Positions 1 to 8,443 of a DNA stretch of 53,747 nucleotides are shown one piece after another; within the stretch, counting starts at the first letter, position 1; every line of letters begins with the position of its first letter. The stretch is from Bacteroidota bacterium. GTDB taxonomy: Bacteria > Bacteroidota > Bacteroidia > Bacteroidales > VadinHA17. The notes below the pieces were generated by a model that did not search any database, was not told where the DNA came from, and saw only the letters and a list, made by a program, of their open reading frames with translations. The position numbers and the translations under genes are program-made. Location: NCBI GenBank assembly GCA_029564935.1, contig JAKQPD010000388.1, positions 1-53,747 of the forward strand, in the 5' to 3' direction.

Positions 1-2132
1 TCAATCACTTCCGGGAGATCCATTCCAATTTTTTTCAGGAATTCAATTTTTGGAACTCCGTTACTGTTCCAGCCTCTCCTTTTATAAACGGCATCAAGGA
101 GCTTTTCATACTGATCTTCCCTGTATTTCCTGATTATTTTCATCTTTTCCTCCACAGAAAGTGTTTCAGTATCTGTTCCCAGGTTCTTCTTAAGCTGTGT
201 GTCATATCTCTCAGCCCGGGATTCATACTCTTCTCTGGTGACAGGACCGGCTGCCCTGAACGGTTGCCTGTCATGAATCCTTGTCCCGTAACCTCTCCGG
301 AGGTTGAAAACCCTCTGGAAATTGTATACTCTTTCGGAATCTTCCACCAGCCTTTGCTTATCGAATTCCCTGCCTGTGACCGCTTTGTATATTGTAACAT
401 AATTATCCACATGTTCAGGCACCTTTTCCGGTTCATCAGAATGAGCATTGCTTTCAGGTTCAACATCATTCCAGGGAAGTTTACATAATCCGACGAGTCC
501 GAACCAGGTCCTGAACATCGGGAAATAGTGCAGGGCATCGGCCTTTTTTTCAAATGTTGGCAGCTGATTATTGACCATATCCATGAATATCAGCCAGGCT
601 TCATCGTGCTGGGGTCCTTTATTTGTCATGGCATAACCTCCCTGCTGGGCCAGCGATTCCTTCGACATATACTGCGAATATTCAAGGCCCTTGTTTTCCA
701 TTGCAATGTCATTGAGAAAAGAAGCTTCACCCCATCCCCTGGCAATAAAAAGTTCCTTCATCTTTCTTACACCCAGACCTGCCGTCAGACCAAAGCCCTC
801 ACCTCTGGCAAGCCGGTGCAGCAGTTCAAGTGCATCTTTCTGATTCCCGAAGCGCAGATTAAGACCTCCTGTCCTTTCCAGGTTGAGGATGCCATTTTCA
901 AAACATTCCATTATGAAAGCCGTGATCGTACTCCAGGCAATGGTGCAGATACCATAAGTATCACAATAAAAATTAGCTTCAATAATATATCCCGGATCAA
1001 ATATTCCGCAGTTTGATCCTAGCCCGGCTGCATTTTCATATTCCGGACCATCAACAATAACTTTTTGTCCCCTGCACGGGCCTGTAGTGATCTCAAAATT
1101 GTCAACCGCTTTGCTGCAAGCCATATTACAACCTATCCAGCAGCCGTCAGGTATATTCTGTGTAAAATTTCTTTTCCAGACAGATGAATCAATCTTATAT
1201 GCATCGGGATGGCTGCCGTATTTATAGTTCATTACCGGAAGCAGATCGTGATCGTTCATGATCTCCATAAGGTGAGCAGTACCTACCTGTCTCATCTGAC
1301 ACTGATGATCGTCGAATTCCCGGATCTCCCTGTTAAAACGCCTGCCTCTTTCAATGATAGGCTCCAGATCAGCTACATTGTTCAGATTCCCCTTTACACC
1401 GGGGATCTTACAAACCAGGGCTTTTATCCTTTTATTTCTGAAGACAGTTCCGATACCTCCCCTTCCAGCCTGTTTCTGCCTGACTTTCTTCCTTTTGGGA
1501 TCATAAAAACTGAAATTCAGCATCCCGATGAGAGAATGCTCCGCGGCAACACCTGTTGAAACAACCCCGATGTTTTTCTTATCACCCTCATTTTCAGCAA
1601 AAAAATCAGTCAGCTTTTCTGCAAGGCAGTGACTCCAGCCGGTTTCTCCGCCAGCTTCATATATAGCCACAAAGTGATTTACCCCGTCAATGAATACAAT
1701 TATGTCTTTTTCTGCTTTACCCTGGATCTCAATTGCATCAAAACCCGAGAATTTCAGGAAAGGACCAAAAAAACCTCCTACGTTACTATCCATCACGGAG
1801 TTTGTCTGTGGTGAAATACTCACAACAAGAGATTTCCCTGTCCCCGAATACTGGGTTATTCCACCAATTGGCCCTGATGAGATAATGATCTCATTTTCAG
1901 GATCATCCCACTTCGTGTCCGGCTTTGTTGCATCCCATAGCAACCTGAGCCCGTATCCTTTCCCTCCTATAAACTTCTCCTTCATTACGGGAGGAACAGC
2001 CTTTTCCCTTACCACTCTCTCCCCTGCATTTATATACAGGATCTTATCCGTGTAACCGCGATAGAGAGGCGTCCAGGTATAATCCTGTCTTGCAAGAAGC
2101 TTGTAACCTGAATTTTGATGATCTTTTTCCAT
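1..2132 (-). CDS. aor: Aldehyde:ferredoxin oxidoreductase (partial, 3' end off the window)
   Basis: Cytoplasmic tungsten- or molybdenum-pterin enzyme that interconverts aldehydes and carboxylic acids with ferredoxin as electron partner. About 710 codons are visible and no in-frame stop is reached at the left edge, so the gene is partial. The protein opens MEKDHQNSGY. The N-terminal AOR domain shows GGKGYGLRLLWD (about residue 56) and SSGPIGGITQYSGTGKS (about 85), the pterin-binding side. Probable [4Fe-4S] ligands are Cys331, Cys335 and Cys339 in CWIGCNMAC plus Cys550 in GLVGLCKLPW. The C-x3-C-x3-C spacing differs from the C-x2-C-x3-C of classical archaeal enzymes and fits the longer bacterial AOR/WOR-like branch. 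A possible -7 box (TAAATTTG, minus strand, 2168-2175) lies 36 bases upstream. It is divergent from the FKBP gene. The real substrate cannot be told from sequence. Confidence 0.93.
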   Translation of the reverse strand, partial: MEKDHQNSGYKLLARQDYTWTPLYRGYTDKILYINAGERVVREKAVPPVMKEKFIGGKGYGLRLLWDATKPDTKWDDPENEIIISSGPIGGITQYSGTGKSLVVSISPQTNSVMDSNVGGFFGPFLKFSGFDAIEIQGKAEKDIIVFIDGVNHFVAIYEAGGETGWSHCLAEKLTDFFAENEGDKKNIGVVSTGVAAEHSLIGMLNFSFYDPKRKKVRQKQAGRGGIGTVFRNKRIKALVCKIPGVKGNLNNVADLEPIIERGRRFNREIREFDDHQCQMRQVGTAHLMEIMNDHDLLPVMNYKYGSHPDAYKIDSSVWKRNFTQNIPDGCWIGCNMACSKAVDNFEITTGPCRGQKVIVDGPEYENAAGLGSNCGIFDPGYIIEANFYCDTYGICTIAWSTITAFIMECFENGILNLERTGGLNLRFGNQKDALELLHRLARGEGFGLTAGLGVRKMKELFIARGWGEASFLNDIAMENKGLEYSQYMSKESLAQQGGYAMTNKGPQHDEAWLIFMDMVNNQLPTFEKKADALHYFPMFRTWFGLVGLCKLPWNDVEPESNAHSDEPEKVPEHVDNYVTIYKAVTGREFDKQRLVEDSERVYNFQRVFNLRRGYGTRIHDRQPFRAAGPVTREEYESRAERYDTQLKKNLGTDTETLSVEEKMKIIRKYREDQYEKLLDAVYKRRGWNSNGVPKIEFLKKIGMDLPEVI

Positions 2133-2252
2133 ACCTGAACATATATTTTCAATGGCTGTTCAATTATCAAATTTAATGAATCCCGTGATTTTTTACCATG
2201 ATATTAATCAGTTTGTTACATCAGTCTTATTGGAAATGGCCCAAAACCTGTT

Positions 2253-2260
2253 TATCTTTG
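2253..2260 (+). promoter_or_regulatory. Putative -7 promoter box of the FKBP-thiF-thiS-ftsB group
   Basis: TATCTTTG matches the Bacteroidota -7 consensus TAnnTTTG. A TTGG at the right distance upstream is a weak -33 match. It would start transcription about 12 bases before the FKBP start codon, giving a very short leader. Confidence 0.45.
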
Positions 2261-2278
2261 GTTTTTTAAACCGGGCTG

Positions 2279-2776
2279 ATGAATCATTTTAAGATAACCG
2301 TAACATTCATTCTTCTCCTGATGATTTTCGTTTCAGGATGCAGTAAAACAGGAACATGGGAAAAACAGGAACAAAAGCAGATTGATGATTACATAAAATC
2401 GCTTGGTGATACTACCTATGTACTTTATCCGAGCGGGCTGTATTTTATTAATCTGATTGAAGGATCCGGACGATCTCCGGTTGATCGGGATACTGTTTAC
2501 TTTAAGTATGAAGCCAAATTCCTTGATCATGTGACCTGGGATACAAATGAACCTGTTACTGTTCCCTACAAACATGTAATGGGAACTAATACCGGACCTG
2601 TAATACCTGGTGTGGATGAAGGATTAAGGTATATGAAGGACGGAGGCAAGGCCAAATTACTTACTCCTTCAGCCCTTGCATACGGTCATGAAGGTGTGTG
2701 GCAATATGTCCCGGGTTATACTCCTTTGCTCTGGGTTATTGATATTGACAGTGTAAAAGCTGGCCCGGGGAAATAA
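2279..2776 (+). CDS. FKBP-type peptidyl-prolyl isomerase lipoprotein
   Basis: Predicted peptidyl-prolyl cis-trans isomerase that assists folding of exported proteins. The first 21 residues form a lipoprotein signal peptide ending in the lipobox VSGC, so the mature protein should be anchored to a membrane on the periplasmic side. The FKBP fold runs from about residue 60 to 160: the DTVYFKYEAK strand, the VIPGVDEGLRYMKDGGKA segment typical of the family, and ALAYG followed by the closing strand LLWVIDIDSV. At 165 residues it is a single-domain member. It heads a run of plus-strand genes with 20-30 base gaps. The start was chosen because the signal peptide follows directly. Its client proteins are unknown. 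Confidence 0.9.
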   Translation: MNHFKITVTFILLLMIFVSGCSKTGTWEKQEQKQIDDYIKSLGDTTYVLYPSGLYFINLIEGSGRSPVDRDTVYFKYEAKFLDHVTWDTNEPVTVPYKHVMGTNTGPVIPGVDEGLRYMKDGGKAKLLTPSALAYGHEGVWQYVPGYTPLLWVIDIDSVKAGPGK

Positions 2777-2805
2777 TAAAACCATTTTCTGAGGTCTTTC
2801 CTTAC

Positions 2806-3393
2806 ATGAATATTTTCAGGATCAGGGATCATCTTTCACGCTTCAGGGTCGGGATCGCAGGTGCAGGAGGCCTTGGCTCAAATTGTGCAGCGTCGCTGGC
2901 CCGCAGCGGCATCGGCACGATTGTAATCGCTGATTTCGATATTCTTGAACCCGGAAACCTTTACCGACAGTATTACTTTACATGCCAGCTTGAAATGTTC
3001 AAGGCCACAGCCCTGAAGGAGACAATCGCACGAATAAATCCCGATACCCTTGTTATTGCACACACCGTGCAGCTTAATCCTGAAAATATTCAGATGATCT
3101 ATTCAGGATGTGATGTAATTGTTGAAGCACTGGATGAAGTTGAAATGAAGGATATGCTTGCTGAGACCATTCAGGAAAAAATGCCGGGAATACCCCTGAT
3201 AATGGGTTCAGGACTTGCCGGATGGGGAAACATTGAATCCCTGAGGTGCAGGAAGATCGATGATACTCTTTATGTCTGCGGCGACGAGACAACCGAAACA
3301 ACACCCGATAACCCGGCTCTTGCCCCGAGAGTGAGCATCGTGGCAAATATGCAGGCTGATATGGTCGTCGGGATCCTGATGAATAAGAAATAA
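2806..3393 (+). CDS. thiF: ThiF family 2 adenylyltransferase (sulfur carrier activating)
   Basis: E1-like enzyme of the MoeB/ThiF superfamily that adenylates the C-terminal glycine of a sulfur carrier protein, probably for thiazole synthesis in thiamine biosynthesis. The N-terminal nucleotide-binding loop GIAGAGGLGSN is at about residue 17, and IADFDILEPGNLYRQYY follows with the Asp and Arg that contact ATP. At 195 residues it matches the short family 2 form (about 200) and lacks the C-terminal rhodanese domain and the double CxxC zinc site of longer MoeB-type enzymes. The ThiS-like carrier gene starts 20 bases downstream, which supports the pairing. No other thiamine genes are in the window, so the carrier could also serve another sulfur-transfer pathway. 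Confidence 0.85.
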   Translation: MNIFRIRDHLSRFRVGIAGAGGLGSNCAASLARSGIGTIVIADFDILEPGNLYRQYYFTCQLEMFKATALKETIARINPDTLVIAHTVQLNPENIQMIYSGCDVIVEALDEVEMKDMLAETIQEKMPGIPLIMGSGLAGWGNIESLRCRKIDDTLYVCGDETTETTPDNPALAPRVSIVANMQADMVVGILMNKK

Positions 3394-3413
3394 TTACCAA
3401 CGGGAAGACTGTA

Positions 3414-3617
3414 ATGAAAATAATGCTTAACAACAGGGAGGAGGAGTTCAGTATAGAAACGTTGAGCGTTAATCAGCTCCTGGCATTGCGGAAACTATCT
3501 TTTAAAATGAGAATCATTAAGATAAACGGACGGTTAATACCGCGGGAAAAGTATGAGTCGACTTTTATAAAGGAAGGTGACAATGTGCAGGTCATATATC
3601 TTATGAGCGGAGGATGA
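3414..3617 (+). CDS. thiS: ThiS/MoaD-like sulfur carrier protein
   Basis: Small beta-grasp carrier of 67 residues ending in Gly-Gly (LMSGG), the tail that is adenylated and then thiocarboxylated. The features expected of ThiS are present: a short MKIMLNN opening strand, the INGRLIPR segment in mid-protein, and EGDNVQVIYLMSGG at the end. It follows the ThiF-like activating enzyme with a 20 base gap, so the two probably form an activating pair. ThiS is favoured over MoaD because of the family 2 ThiF partner, but no thiG or thiH is nearby to confirm it. Confidence 0.85.
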   Translation: MKIMLNNREEEFSIETLSVNQLLALRKLSFKMRIIKINGRLIPREKYESTFIKEGDNVQVIYLMSGG

Positions 3618-3642
3618 GAAAAATGTTATAGATTTGCACTAA

Positions 3643-3981
3643 ATGTTAAGGTTTAAATTCATTGACCGGATCCCAGCATCTTTCAGGAATAAATATTTCC
3701 TGACTATCATTATTTTCCTTATCTGGATAATCCTTCTCGATTCAAATAATCTTATTTCGCGGTTCAGGGACATGAGGGAGCTCCGCCGGCTGAAAACCGA
3801 CAGGGAGTATTACATGAATAAAATTGAGGAGGACCGCCGGAAGCTTCTTGAGCTGAAGACCGATAATGATAATCTCGAGAAATTTGCCAGGGAACAGTAC
3901 CGGATGAAAAAACCGGATGAAGATCTCTATATTGTTATGACTCCCCGTGAAGACCGCAAACATTCAAGGCGGCTAAACTAA
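3643..3981 (+). CDS. FtsB/DivIC-like septum formation initiator
   Basis: Bitopic cell-division protein of the FtsB/DivIC family, which acts in the divisome with FtsL and FtsQ at the inner membrane. Residues about 18-34 form one membrane helix (YFLTIIIFLIWIILL), preceded by a short basic cytoplasmic tail. A coiled coil runs from about residue 40 to 85 (MRELRRLKTDREYYMNKIEEDRR and onward). The segment LEKFAREQYRMKKPDEDLYIV is the hallmark FtsB end. Its length, 112 residues, is normal. The last 4 bases overlap the end of the convergent glycosyltransferase gene, leaving no room for a separate terminator. Confidence 0.88.
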   Translation: MLRFKFIDRIPASFRNKYFLTIIIFLIWIILLDSNNLISRFRDMRELRRLKTDREYYMNKIEEDRRKLLELKTDNDNLEKFAREQYRMKKPDEDLYIVMTPREDRKHSRRLN

Positions 3982-5237
3982 GAGTTCTTATCAAGCATCC
4001 TGAAATGGTTCAAAAGATCCTGCGCAGCTGAAGAAGCAGCATTTTGCCCTGCAGCTCTCAGCAAACTGAGTGCAGCAAGTGTAACGGGCTGTTTTTCATA
4101 AAGCCCGTCATGAACATGATTCAGGTATTTGACTATCCTGAACATGTTGAACCAGCCAAAAAATCTTTTTGTAAATGATCCATGACCTGAAGTATTGGAT
4201 TTTATTTCATTGATTTTTTTTAGCCATTCTTCTTCATTAATAAAAGATCTTAATCCCGGAGGAAGTCTCTGATAATATTCTGACGTAATCTGCAGGTCAG
4301 AGTAATAAAGACCTCCGGCAGAACTGAATAATATGGCGAGCTCCGTGAATGCATCAAAATTATATGTCAGGTACTCATCATTTTGTTCCCTCATCAGCTT
4401 CGACATAGCGGCTCCTGTACCGAACGGGACCCTTAATGATTCCCGGCATGACGGATAAACAGTTGTCGAATTGAGGGTGAAATAGCCGCCGGCAGGTATC
4501 AGCTTCTGAATAAAATAGAAGTCTTCACCAGCCTGCCTTCTGTTCATTCCGCCTGCCCTTATGTATGACAAAGCCTTAACTGCTATTGCTGAACCGACAG
4601 TATGGCAGGCATCGGGGAAGCCGGCAAATTTCAATGCCCATAAATAGTATCGCAGGTGCAATTCATACTGGATTATATATCTGGCGATTTGAGAGTCAGG
4701 ACTTTCTCCTGTAAGGTGCTCAAAGTAAATTGAACAGGCTTTGTTCTTGTTATTATAAAGCAGGTTCTCAGCTATTGCTTCAAAATAGTTCTTTTCTACC
4801 TTACAGTCAGCGTCAAGACAAACAATAACACCTTCCGGCCTGTCTATTGAATCGAATCGTCTGACAGCTTCATCCATTCCGGTCTTCCGTGCCAGACCGA
4901 CTCCCCACCCGGGAATTTCGGGAATGCCTGTATCAAAAACCAGAAGCCTGAAGAAATTATCAGGATTCTCCTTTACCCATATGTTAATGTTCTCAATGCA
5001 TTTCCGGTGATTCAGAATTGCTTCTTTTCCCGCATCAGATCTGAGATTGACTATTATTATTATTTCTACCCTGCACCGGGGTGGATTGCATGATGCAAGT
5101 GAATCAAGAAGAGTTGTAATACCCGGCTCATTATAAGCAGGTACTACTGCAACTATACCTGTATCATCATCAGGGATCTCTTCGAATAACCGTGGGAAAA
5201 GAGACTTTTCTGCCAGCCATTTTGCGGCAAAACCCAT
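3978..5237 (-). CDS. Glycosyltransferase family 2 protein
   Basis: Predicted inverting glycosyltransferase with a GT-A fold. The nucleotide-sugar binding start is AVVPAYNEPGITTLLDSL (about residue 30). LDADCK near residue 140 is the metal-binding DxD, and GEDFYF near residue 240 carries the acidic pair expected of the catalytic region. No membrane helix is obvious in the 419 residues, so it is probably cytoplasmic or peripheral. It starts 5 bases after the upstream Skp-like gene and is probably co-transcribed with it. Substrate and acceptor are unknown; a role in cell-surface glycan or glycoprotein decoration is only suggested by its envelope-protein neighbours. Confidence 0.8.
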   Translation of the reverse strand: MGFAAKWLAEKSLFPRLFEEIPDDDTGIVAVVPAYNEPGITTLLDSLASCNPPRCRVEIIIIVNLRSDAGKEAILNHRKCIENINIWVKENPDNFFRLLVFDTGIPEIPGWGVGLARKTGMDEAVRRFDSIDRPEGVIVCLDADCKVEKNYFEAIAENLLYNNKNKACSIYFEHLTGESPDSQIARYIIQYELHLRYYLWALKFAGFPDACHTVGSAIAVKALSYIRAGGMNRRQAGEDFYFIQKLIPAGGYFTLNSTTVYPSCRESLRVPFGTGAAMSKLMREQNDEYLTYNFDAFTELAILFSSAGGLYYSDLQITSEYYQRLPPGLRSFINEEEWLKKINEIKSNTSGHGSFTKRFFGWFNMFRIVKYLNHVHDGLYEKQPVTLAALSLLRAAGQNAASSAAQDLLNHFRMLDKNS

Positions 5238-5242
5238 GGTCT

Positions 5243-5848
5243 TTATTTCTGACCCTTCGTGGTTTTATATTTCAGGTTGATAGCCTCGGTGACCCTGTCA
5301 GTGATATCAAGAGCTGAATCTCCATAAAGTACTACACTTCCGAAGGATTTTCCAAGGATATACTGAAAATTGAAGTCCAACTTGTTCTCTTCCAGAAAAG
5401 TTGTAATATAATCTATTATCTGCCTGTTCATTACCTGTTCTTCCTCAAGAAGGTTCGACTGAAGATTATCTCTGAGTGTGATCAGATCCTGCTGTTGTTT
5501 AAGAAGTCCCTGTTCCATTTCTGCTGCCGTAGCTCTTGTAACCAGACCTTTTGTCACTTTTTCCTGGAAATCCTTTGCATCTTTCTCATACTTTGTACCC
5601 TTGGAATTCAGTTCAGCTTCCGCCTTCTTCTGCTTGGCCATTAATTCTTCCCTCCTGTCAAAAAACATATCAAAATGCATAATTACAGAATCGATGTTCA
5701 CAAATGCTATTCCTTGTGAAGTGACATTGGCGGGAAGAGCATCCTGATCAACGATTTCCGGCTTCCTGTTTCCGGTAAAATGAAGAATATAAAGAAGTGC
5801 TGTTGCAAGAAATAAAACTGAAAAAAGAGCAATGGAAAGTTTCTTCAT
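5243..5848 (-). CDS. OmpH/Skp-like periplasmic protein
   Basis: A protein of about 201 residues with an N-terminal membrane or signal segment (KKLSIALFSVLFLATALLYIL), then GIAFVNIDSVIMHFD, the strand typical of the OmpH/Skp family, then a long charged coiled coil (about 70-130) and a C-terminal part (LDFNFQYILGK) that resembles the trimerisation core. Skp-type proteins are periplasmic chaperones for outer-membrane proteins. An earlier in-frame ATG at 5872 is rejected because a perfect -7 box at 5880-5887 would place transcription start at or just before it; the ATG at 5848 leaves a leader of about 25 bases. It lies 88 bases after the PorP/SprF gene. It is separate from the two ompH genes at 26.6-27.7 kb and more diverged. 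Confidence 0.75.
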   Translation of the reverse strand: MKKLSIALFSVLFLATALLYILHFTGNRKPEIVDQDALPANVTSQGIAFVNIDSVIMHFDMFFDRREELMAKQKKAEAELNSKGTKYEKDAKDFQEKVTKGLVTRATAAEMEQGLLKQQQDLITLRDNLQSNLLEEEQVMNRQIIDYITTFLEENKLDFNFQYILGKSFGSVVLYGDSALDITDRVTEAINLKYKTTKGQK

Positions 5849-5879
5849 CACAGATAAGTATTTGTTAAACATTAGTCCG

Positions 5880-5887
5880 CAAATATA
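5880..5887 (-). promoter_or_regulatory. Putative -7 promoter box of the Skp-like gene
   Basis: Minus strand TATATTTG followed by CGG, a perfect TAnnTTTG match of the same TATATTTGCRG form seen before rplY and HU. No clear TTTG is seen near -33. It would give the Skp-like and glycosyltransferase genes their own promoter inside the cluster and decides the Skp-like start codon. Confidence 0.55.
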
Positions 5888-5936
5888 AAAACAATTAAAT
5901 AAAAGGGACTAACTAAAGGGAGTAAATTATGATGAT

Positions 5937-6926
5937 CTAAAATTCAGGGCACGGGATTGCTCTGATTCTTCTCTTGTTTGATTTGAGGGACATTGAGGTG
6001 AACTCGTAGATTATCGAAAGTTCGTGAGCTCCGGCGGTTGAGCTGATAAGGTTGGATATCGTAAAATCATAACTGTAACCGAAATGGAACTGGCTTGTTT
6101 TGATACCGACAAGACCTATAATTGCATCGCCCGCCTGTGATGTAACAAATGGTATTCCTCTGTACCACAGTCCGAAAATCAGCGGATCACGGTAATAATA
6201 TACACCCACATCGGTCTGATAAAATTTTGCCTGTTTCTGGAAATTGACAGCTACTGAAAGTACTTCCTGCAGTTTGACCTTCAGCCTGGTTTTTCTCAAA
6301 ATCTGGGTACCTCCGAAAAGATTAAATTTTATCGGAACATTAGCATCATCACCATAAAATGAGGTTTTTGGTACAAGAAGATGGTCAAGTGTAAAACCGG
6401 CCCAGATCCTGTCATTATATACCATTGCCGAGGTAGCAAAATCGACATCTGCGACATTATCAAATGGCGGAGGGTAAACCGAAGGTGTTGTACCGCTGCC
6501 TGTAAGCTGACTGTTAAAGACAAGTTTATATATATCCAGCCCGAGATAATAGAATTTGAACATTACTCCGGGCCTTATATGCCAGTCACGGTTGATATTG
6601 AAGTCATAGGAATATAACAAACCGATATTTGTTGTGCTGAGATCTCCCGAACCGGCAACATCATATGTTGCAAGAACTCCGATCCCCGAATTGAAATTAG
6701 GAAGTGCCTTGTCAAATGAAATGCTGTAGGTATGAAAAACACCCGGTACAGCAGGCCATTGATTTCTGTGGTTCATTCCCAGCCGATATTCCTCAGTTGC
6801 CCCCGCAAATGACGGGGCCAGATATAGAGGATTCGCATAAAACTGCGAAAATGTGGGATCCTGACACTGGCTATCTACAAAAATTATATAAGACAGCAGA
6901 ACGATATAACAGACCCTTTTTAGCAA
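5937..6926 (-). CDS. PorP/SprF family type IX secretion membrane protein
   Basis: Outer-membrane beta-barrel of the PorP/SprF family, linked in Bacteroidota to type IX secretion, gliding and surface attachment of proteins with type B (CHU_C) sorting domains. A signal peptide covers about residues 1-20. The family signature follows at once: QDPTFSQFYANPLYLAPSFAG, then NHRNQWPAVPG. Alternating strands continue to the end (FHFGYSYDFTIS, HELSIIYEF). The 329 residues are a usual length, with a short basic tail after the last strand. The CHU_C-like domain protein lies next to it upstream, the usual partner arrangement. No other PorP copy is in the window. Confidence 0.9.
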   Translation of the reverse strand: MLKRVCYIVLLSYIIFVDSQCQDPTFSQFYANPLYLAPSFAGATEEYRLGMNHRNQWPAVPGVFHTYSISFDKALPNFNSGIGVLATYDVAGSGDLSTTNIGLLYSYDFNINRDWHIRPGVMFKFYYLGLDIYKLVFNSQLTGSGTTPSVYPPPFDNVADVDFATSAMVYNDRIWAGFTLDHLLVPKTSFYGDDANVPIKFNLFGGTQILRKTRLKVKLQEVLSVAVNFQKQAKFYQTDVGVYYYRDPLIFGLWYRGIPFVTSQAGDAIIGLVGIKTSQFHFGYSYDFTISNLISSTAGAHELSIIYEFTSMSLKSNKRRIRAIPCPEF

Positions 6927-7104
6927 ATTGCAAAACTTAACTTTCTAATTGCGAAATTACCGAAATCAACCAATCTTTGATTTTTCCGTTGTACGGATTT
7001 TATCACCAAAAGTTAAAGTTATTAACAAATATTTTTCCGCAGGACCAGGCAGATCCGGTTAAATGTTTGCATCCCACCTATTTATGCAACAGAAGATAAG
7101 ACAA

Positions 7105-8433
7105 TCAGTATTTGAGTAAAGTAAGATCCCCCATTTTTGTGAAGGATTCTCCATTTATATAGTTACCCCTGACTTTCCATATATATACTCCGGACTGGCA
7201 CAGACTGCCTTTATAATAGCCATCCCATCCGATATTAATATCATTACTTTCAAAAATCAGCATACCGCTTTTACTGAAAATCCTGAGCTGATATTCCGAT
7301 ACTCCCGAAGAAACAGGATGAAATATACTTGCCGCATCATCGGCTGAAGAAGAATAATGACCGCCAAGCGGGCCATTCAGGTTTGGCAGAAATGCATTTG
7401 GAAAATCAATAAAATTTCCCTTGCCGGTAAAGGCATTCGACACTGTCAGTGTATCCGTGCATCCATCTTCGGAAGTTACAATAAGGGTGATGTTATAATT
7501 GCCTGATTGTGAGTAAATATGTACCGGCTCAAAAAGACCGGAAGAATTGCCATCTCCGAAATCCCATCTGAATTTTACTGCAAGAGTTGAATAGTTTATG
7601 AAGCTGATCCGGTTCTCACTGAGGCCGGGATCTCCGTCAATTATCTCAAAACGTGCAGCAGGCCTGGGATTAACTTTAATGATACCTGATGAAACTGACT
7701 CTGAACCGTCAGAATGGAACTTCTGCAGCGTTACTTTATATTCACCCTCAACATCAAATATCCACTCAGGATCTTCTTCGTCTGAACTGCCACCATCGCC
7801 AAACGACCATCGGCATCGCTCAAACGGATCTGTTCCGGCCCGGAAGATAACTTTCAGAGGGCAGCACCCTTCCCTGACTGAAGCTATTATATTATCAGCT
7901 ACACTTGCTGAAATTCTGAGCTTTCCGCTATCGGGACCGGTACGGGGAATAATAATTTTCTCAGCAATGGTCCCGACCTCTGGTTTTTCAGGAATGCCGG
8001 ATCTGTTATCTTTGGCCTCATCAGCAAAAGTGGCAGTGATAATCCCTTCTTCAGTATCACGGGAAACCGGTCGCTTTTCTGCGATTATATCCGGCCGGTC
8101 TGGTTTCCGGTCACTGTATTCAGCAACCGGTTCCGGCATGGCCGGAACAACAGCTACTTCTGTATCACTATATGGAACCTGTGCGGGTACAGGATTGACT
8201 TCAGACCTGCCGGTCAGGTAAATTATCAGAGCTGCAGCACCGGCTGCAGCAACTGCTCCCGCATACCAGATATTAAAACGTGAAGGATTGAAGCGGAGGA
8301 ATTCTTTCCGTCCCAGCCTTCTGAGAAGCACTTCTCCCGAGGATTCAGAGGGAATAACCTCAGCATCCTCAAGCTTCTTCCTGAAAAGCTCCCTCAGCAA
8401 CTTATCTTCCTTCCTGGCCTTCACTTTATGCAA
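7105..8433 (-). CDS. Membrane-anchored PKD-domain protein with CHU_C-like C terminus; putative sigma regulator
   Basis: A 442-residue protein with unusual architecture. Residues 1-53 are charged and probably cytoplasmic (ELFRKKLEDAEV, RRLGRKEFLRFNPSRFN). One membrane helix spans about 55-73. A low-complexity Pro/Glu linker reaches about 175. Two PKD domains follow, each with its signature (WSFGDG at 209, WDFGDG at 290). The last 100 residues (NFIDFPNAFLPN, then YQLRIFSKSGMLIFES, GWDGYYKG, GVYIWKV) match the gliding-motility/CHU_C type B domain. It has no cleavable signal peptide, so it should stay in the inner membrane with its PKD/CHU_C part in the periplasm. It begins 10 bases after the ECF sigma gene, the position of an anti-sigma factor, yet no zinc-type anti-sigma or FecR motif is seen. 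The regulatory role is inferred. Confidence 0.8.
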   Translation of the reverse strand: MHKVKARKEDKLLRELFRKKLEDAEVIPSESSGEVLLRRLGRKEFLRFNPSRFNIWYAGAVAAAGAAALIIYLTGRSEVNPVPAQVPYSDTEVAVVPAMPEPVAEYSDRKPDRPDIIAEKRPVSRDTEEGIITATFADEAKDNRSGIPEKPEVGTIAEKIIIPRTGPDSGKLRISASVADNIIASVREGCCPLKVIFRAGTDPFERCRWSFGDGGSSDEEDPEWIFDVEGEYKVTLQKFHSDGSESVSSGIIKVNPRPAARFEIIDGDPGLSENRISFINYSTLAVKFRWDFGDGNSSGLFEPVHIYSQSGNYNITLIVTSEDGCTDTLTVSNAFTGKGNFIDFPNAFLPNLNGPLGGHYSSSADDAASIFHPVSSGVSEYQLRIFSKSGMLIFESNDINIGWDGYYKGSLCQSGVYIWKVRGNYINGESFTKMGDLTLLKY

Positions 8434-8443
8434 CCTTGTTTAT

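Noticed and set aside
528-1016. A 162-residue plus-strand open frame in the left part
   Set aside because: It is antisense to the aldehyde ferredoxin oxidoreductase, which is supported by family motifs and cluster cysteines.
7598-8221. A 207-residue plus-strand open frame
   Set aside because: It lies wholly antisense to the PKD/CHU_C gene, whose PKD and CHU_C motifs are clear; the antisense protein has Ser/Pro-rich shadow composition and no recognisable family.
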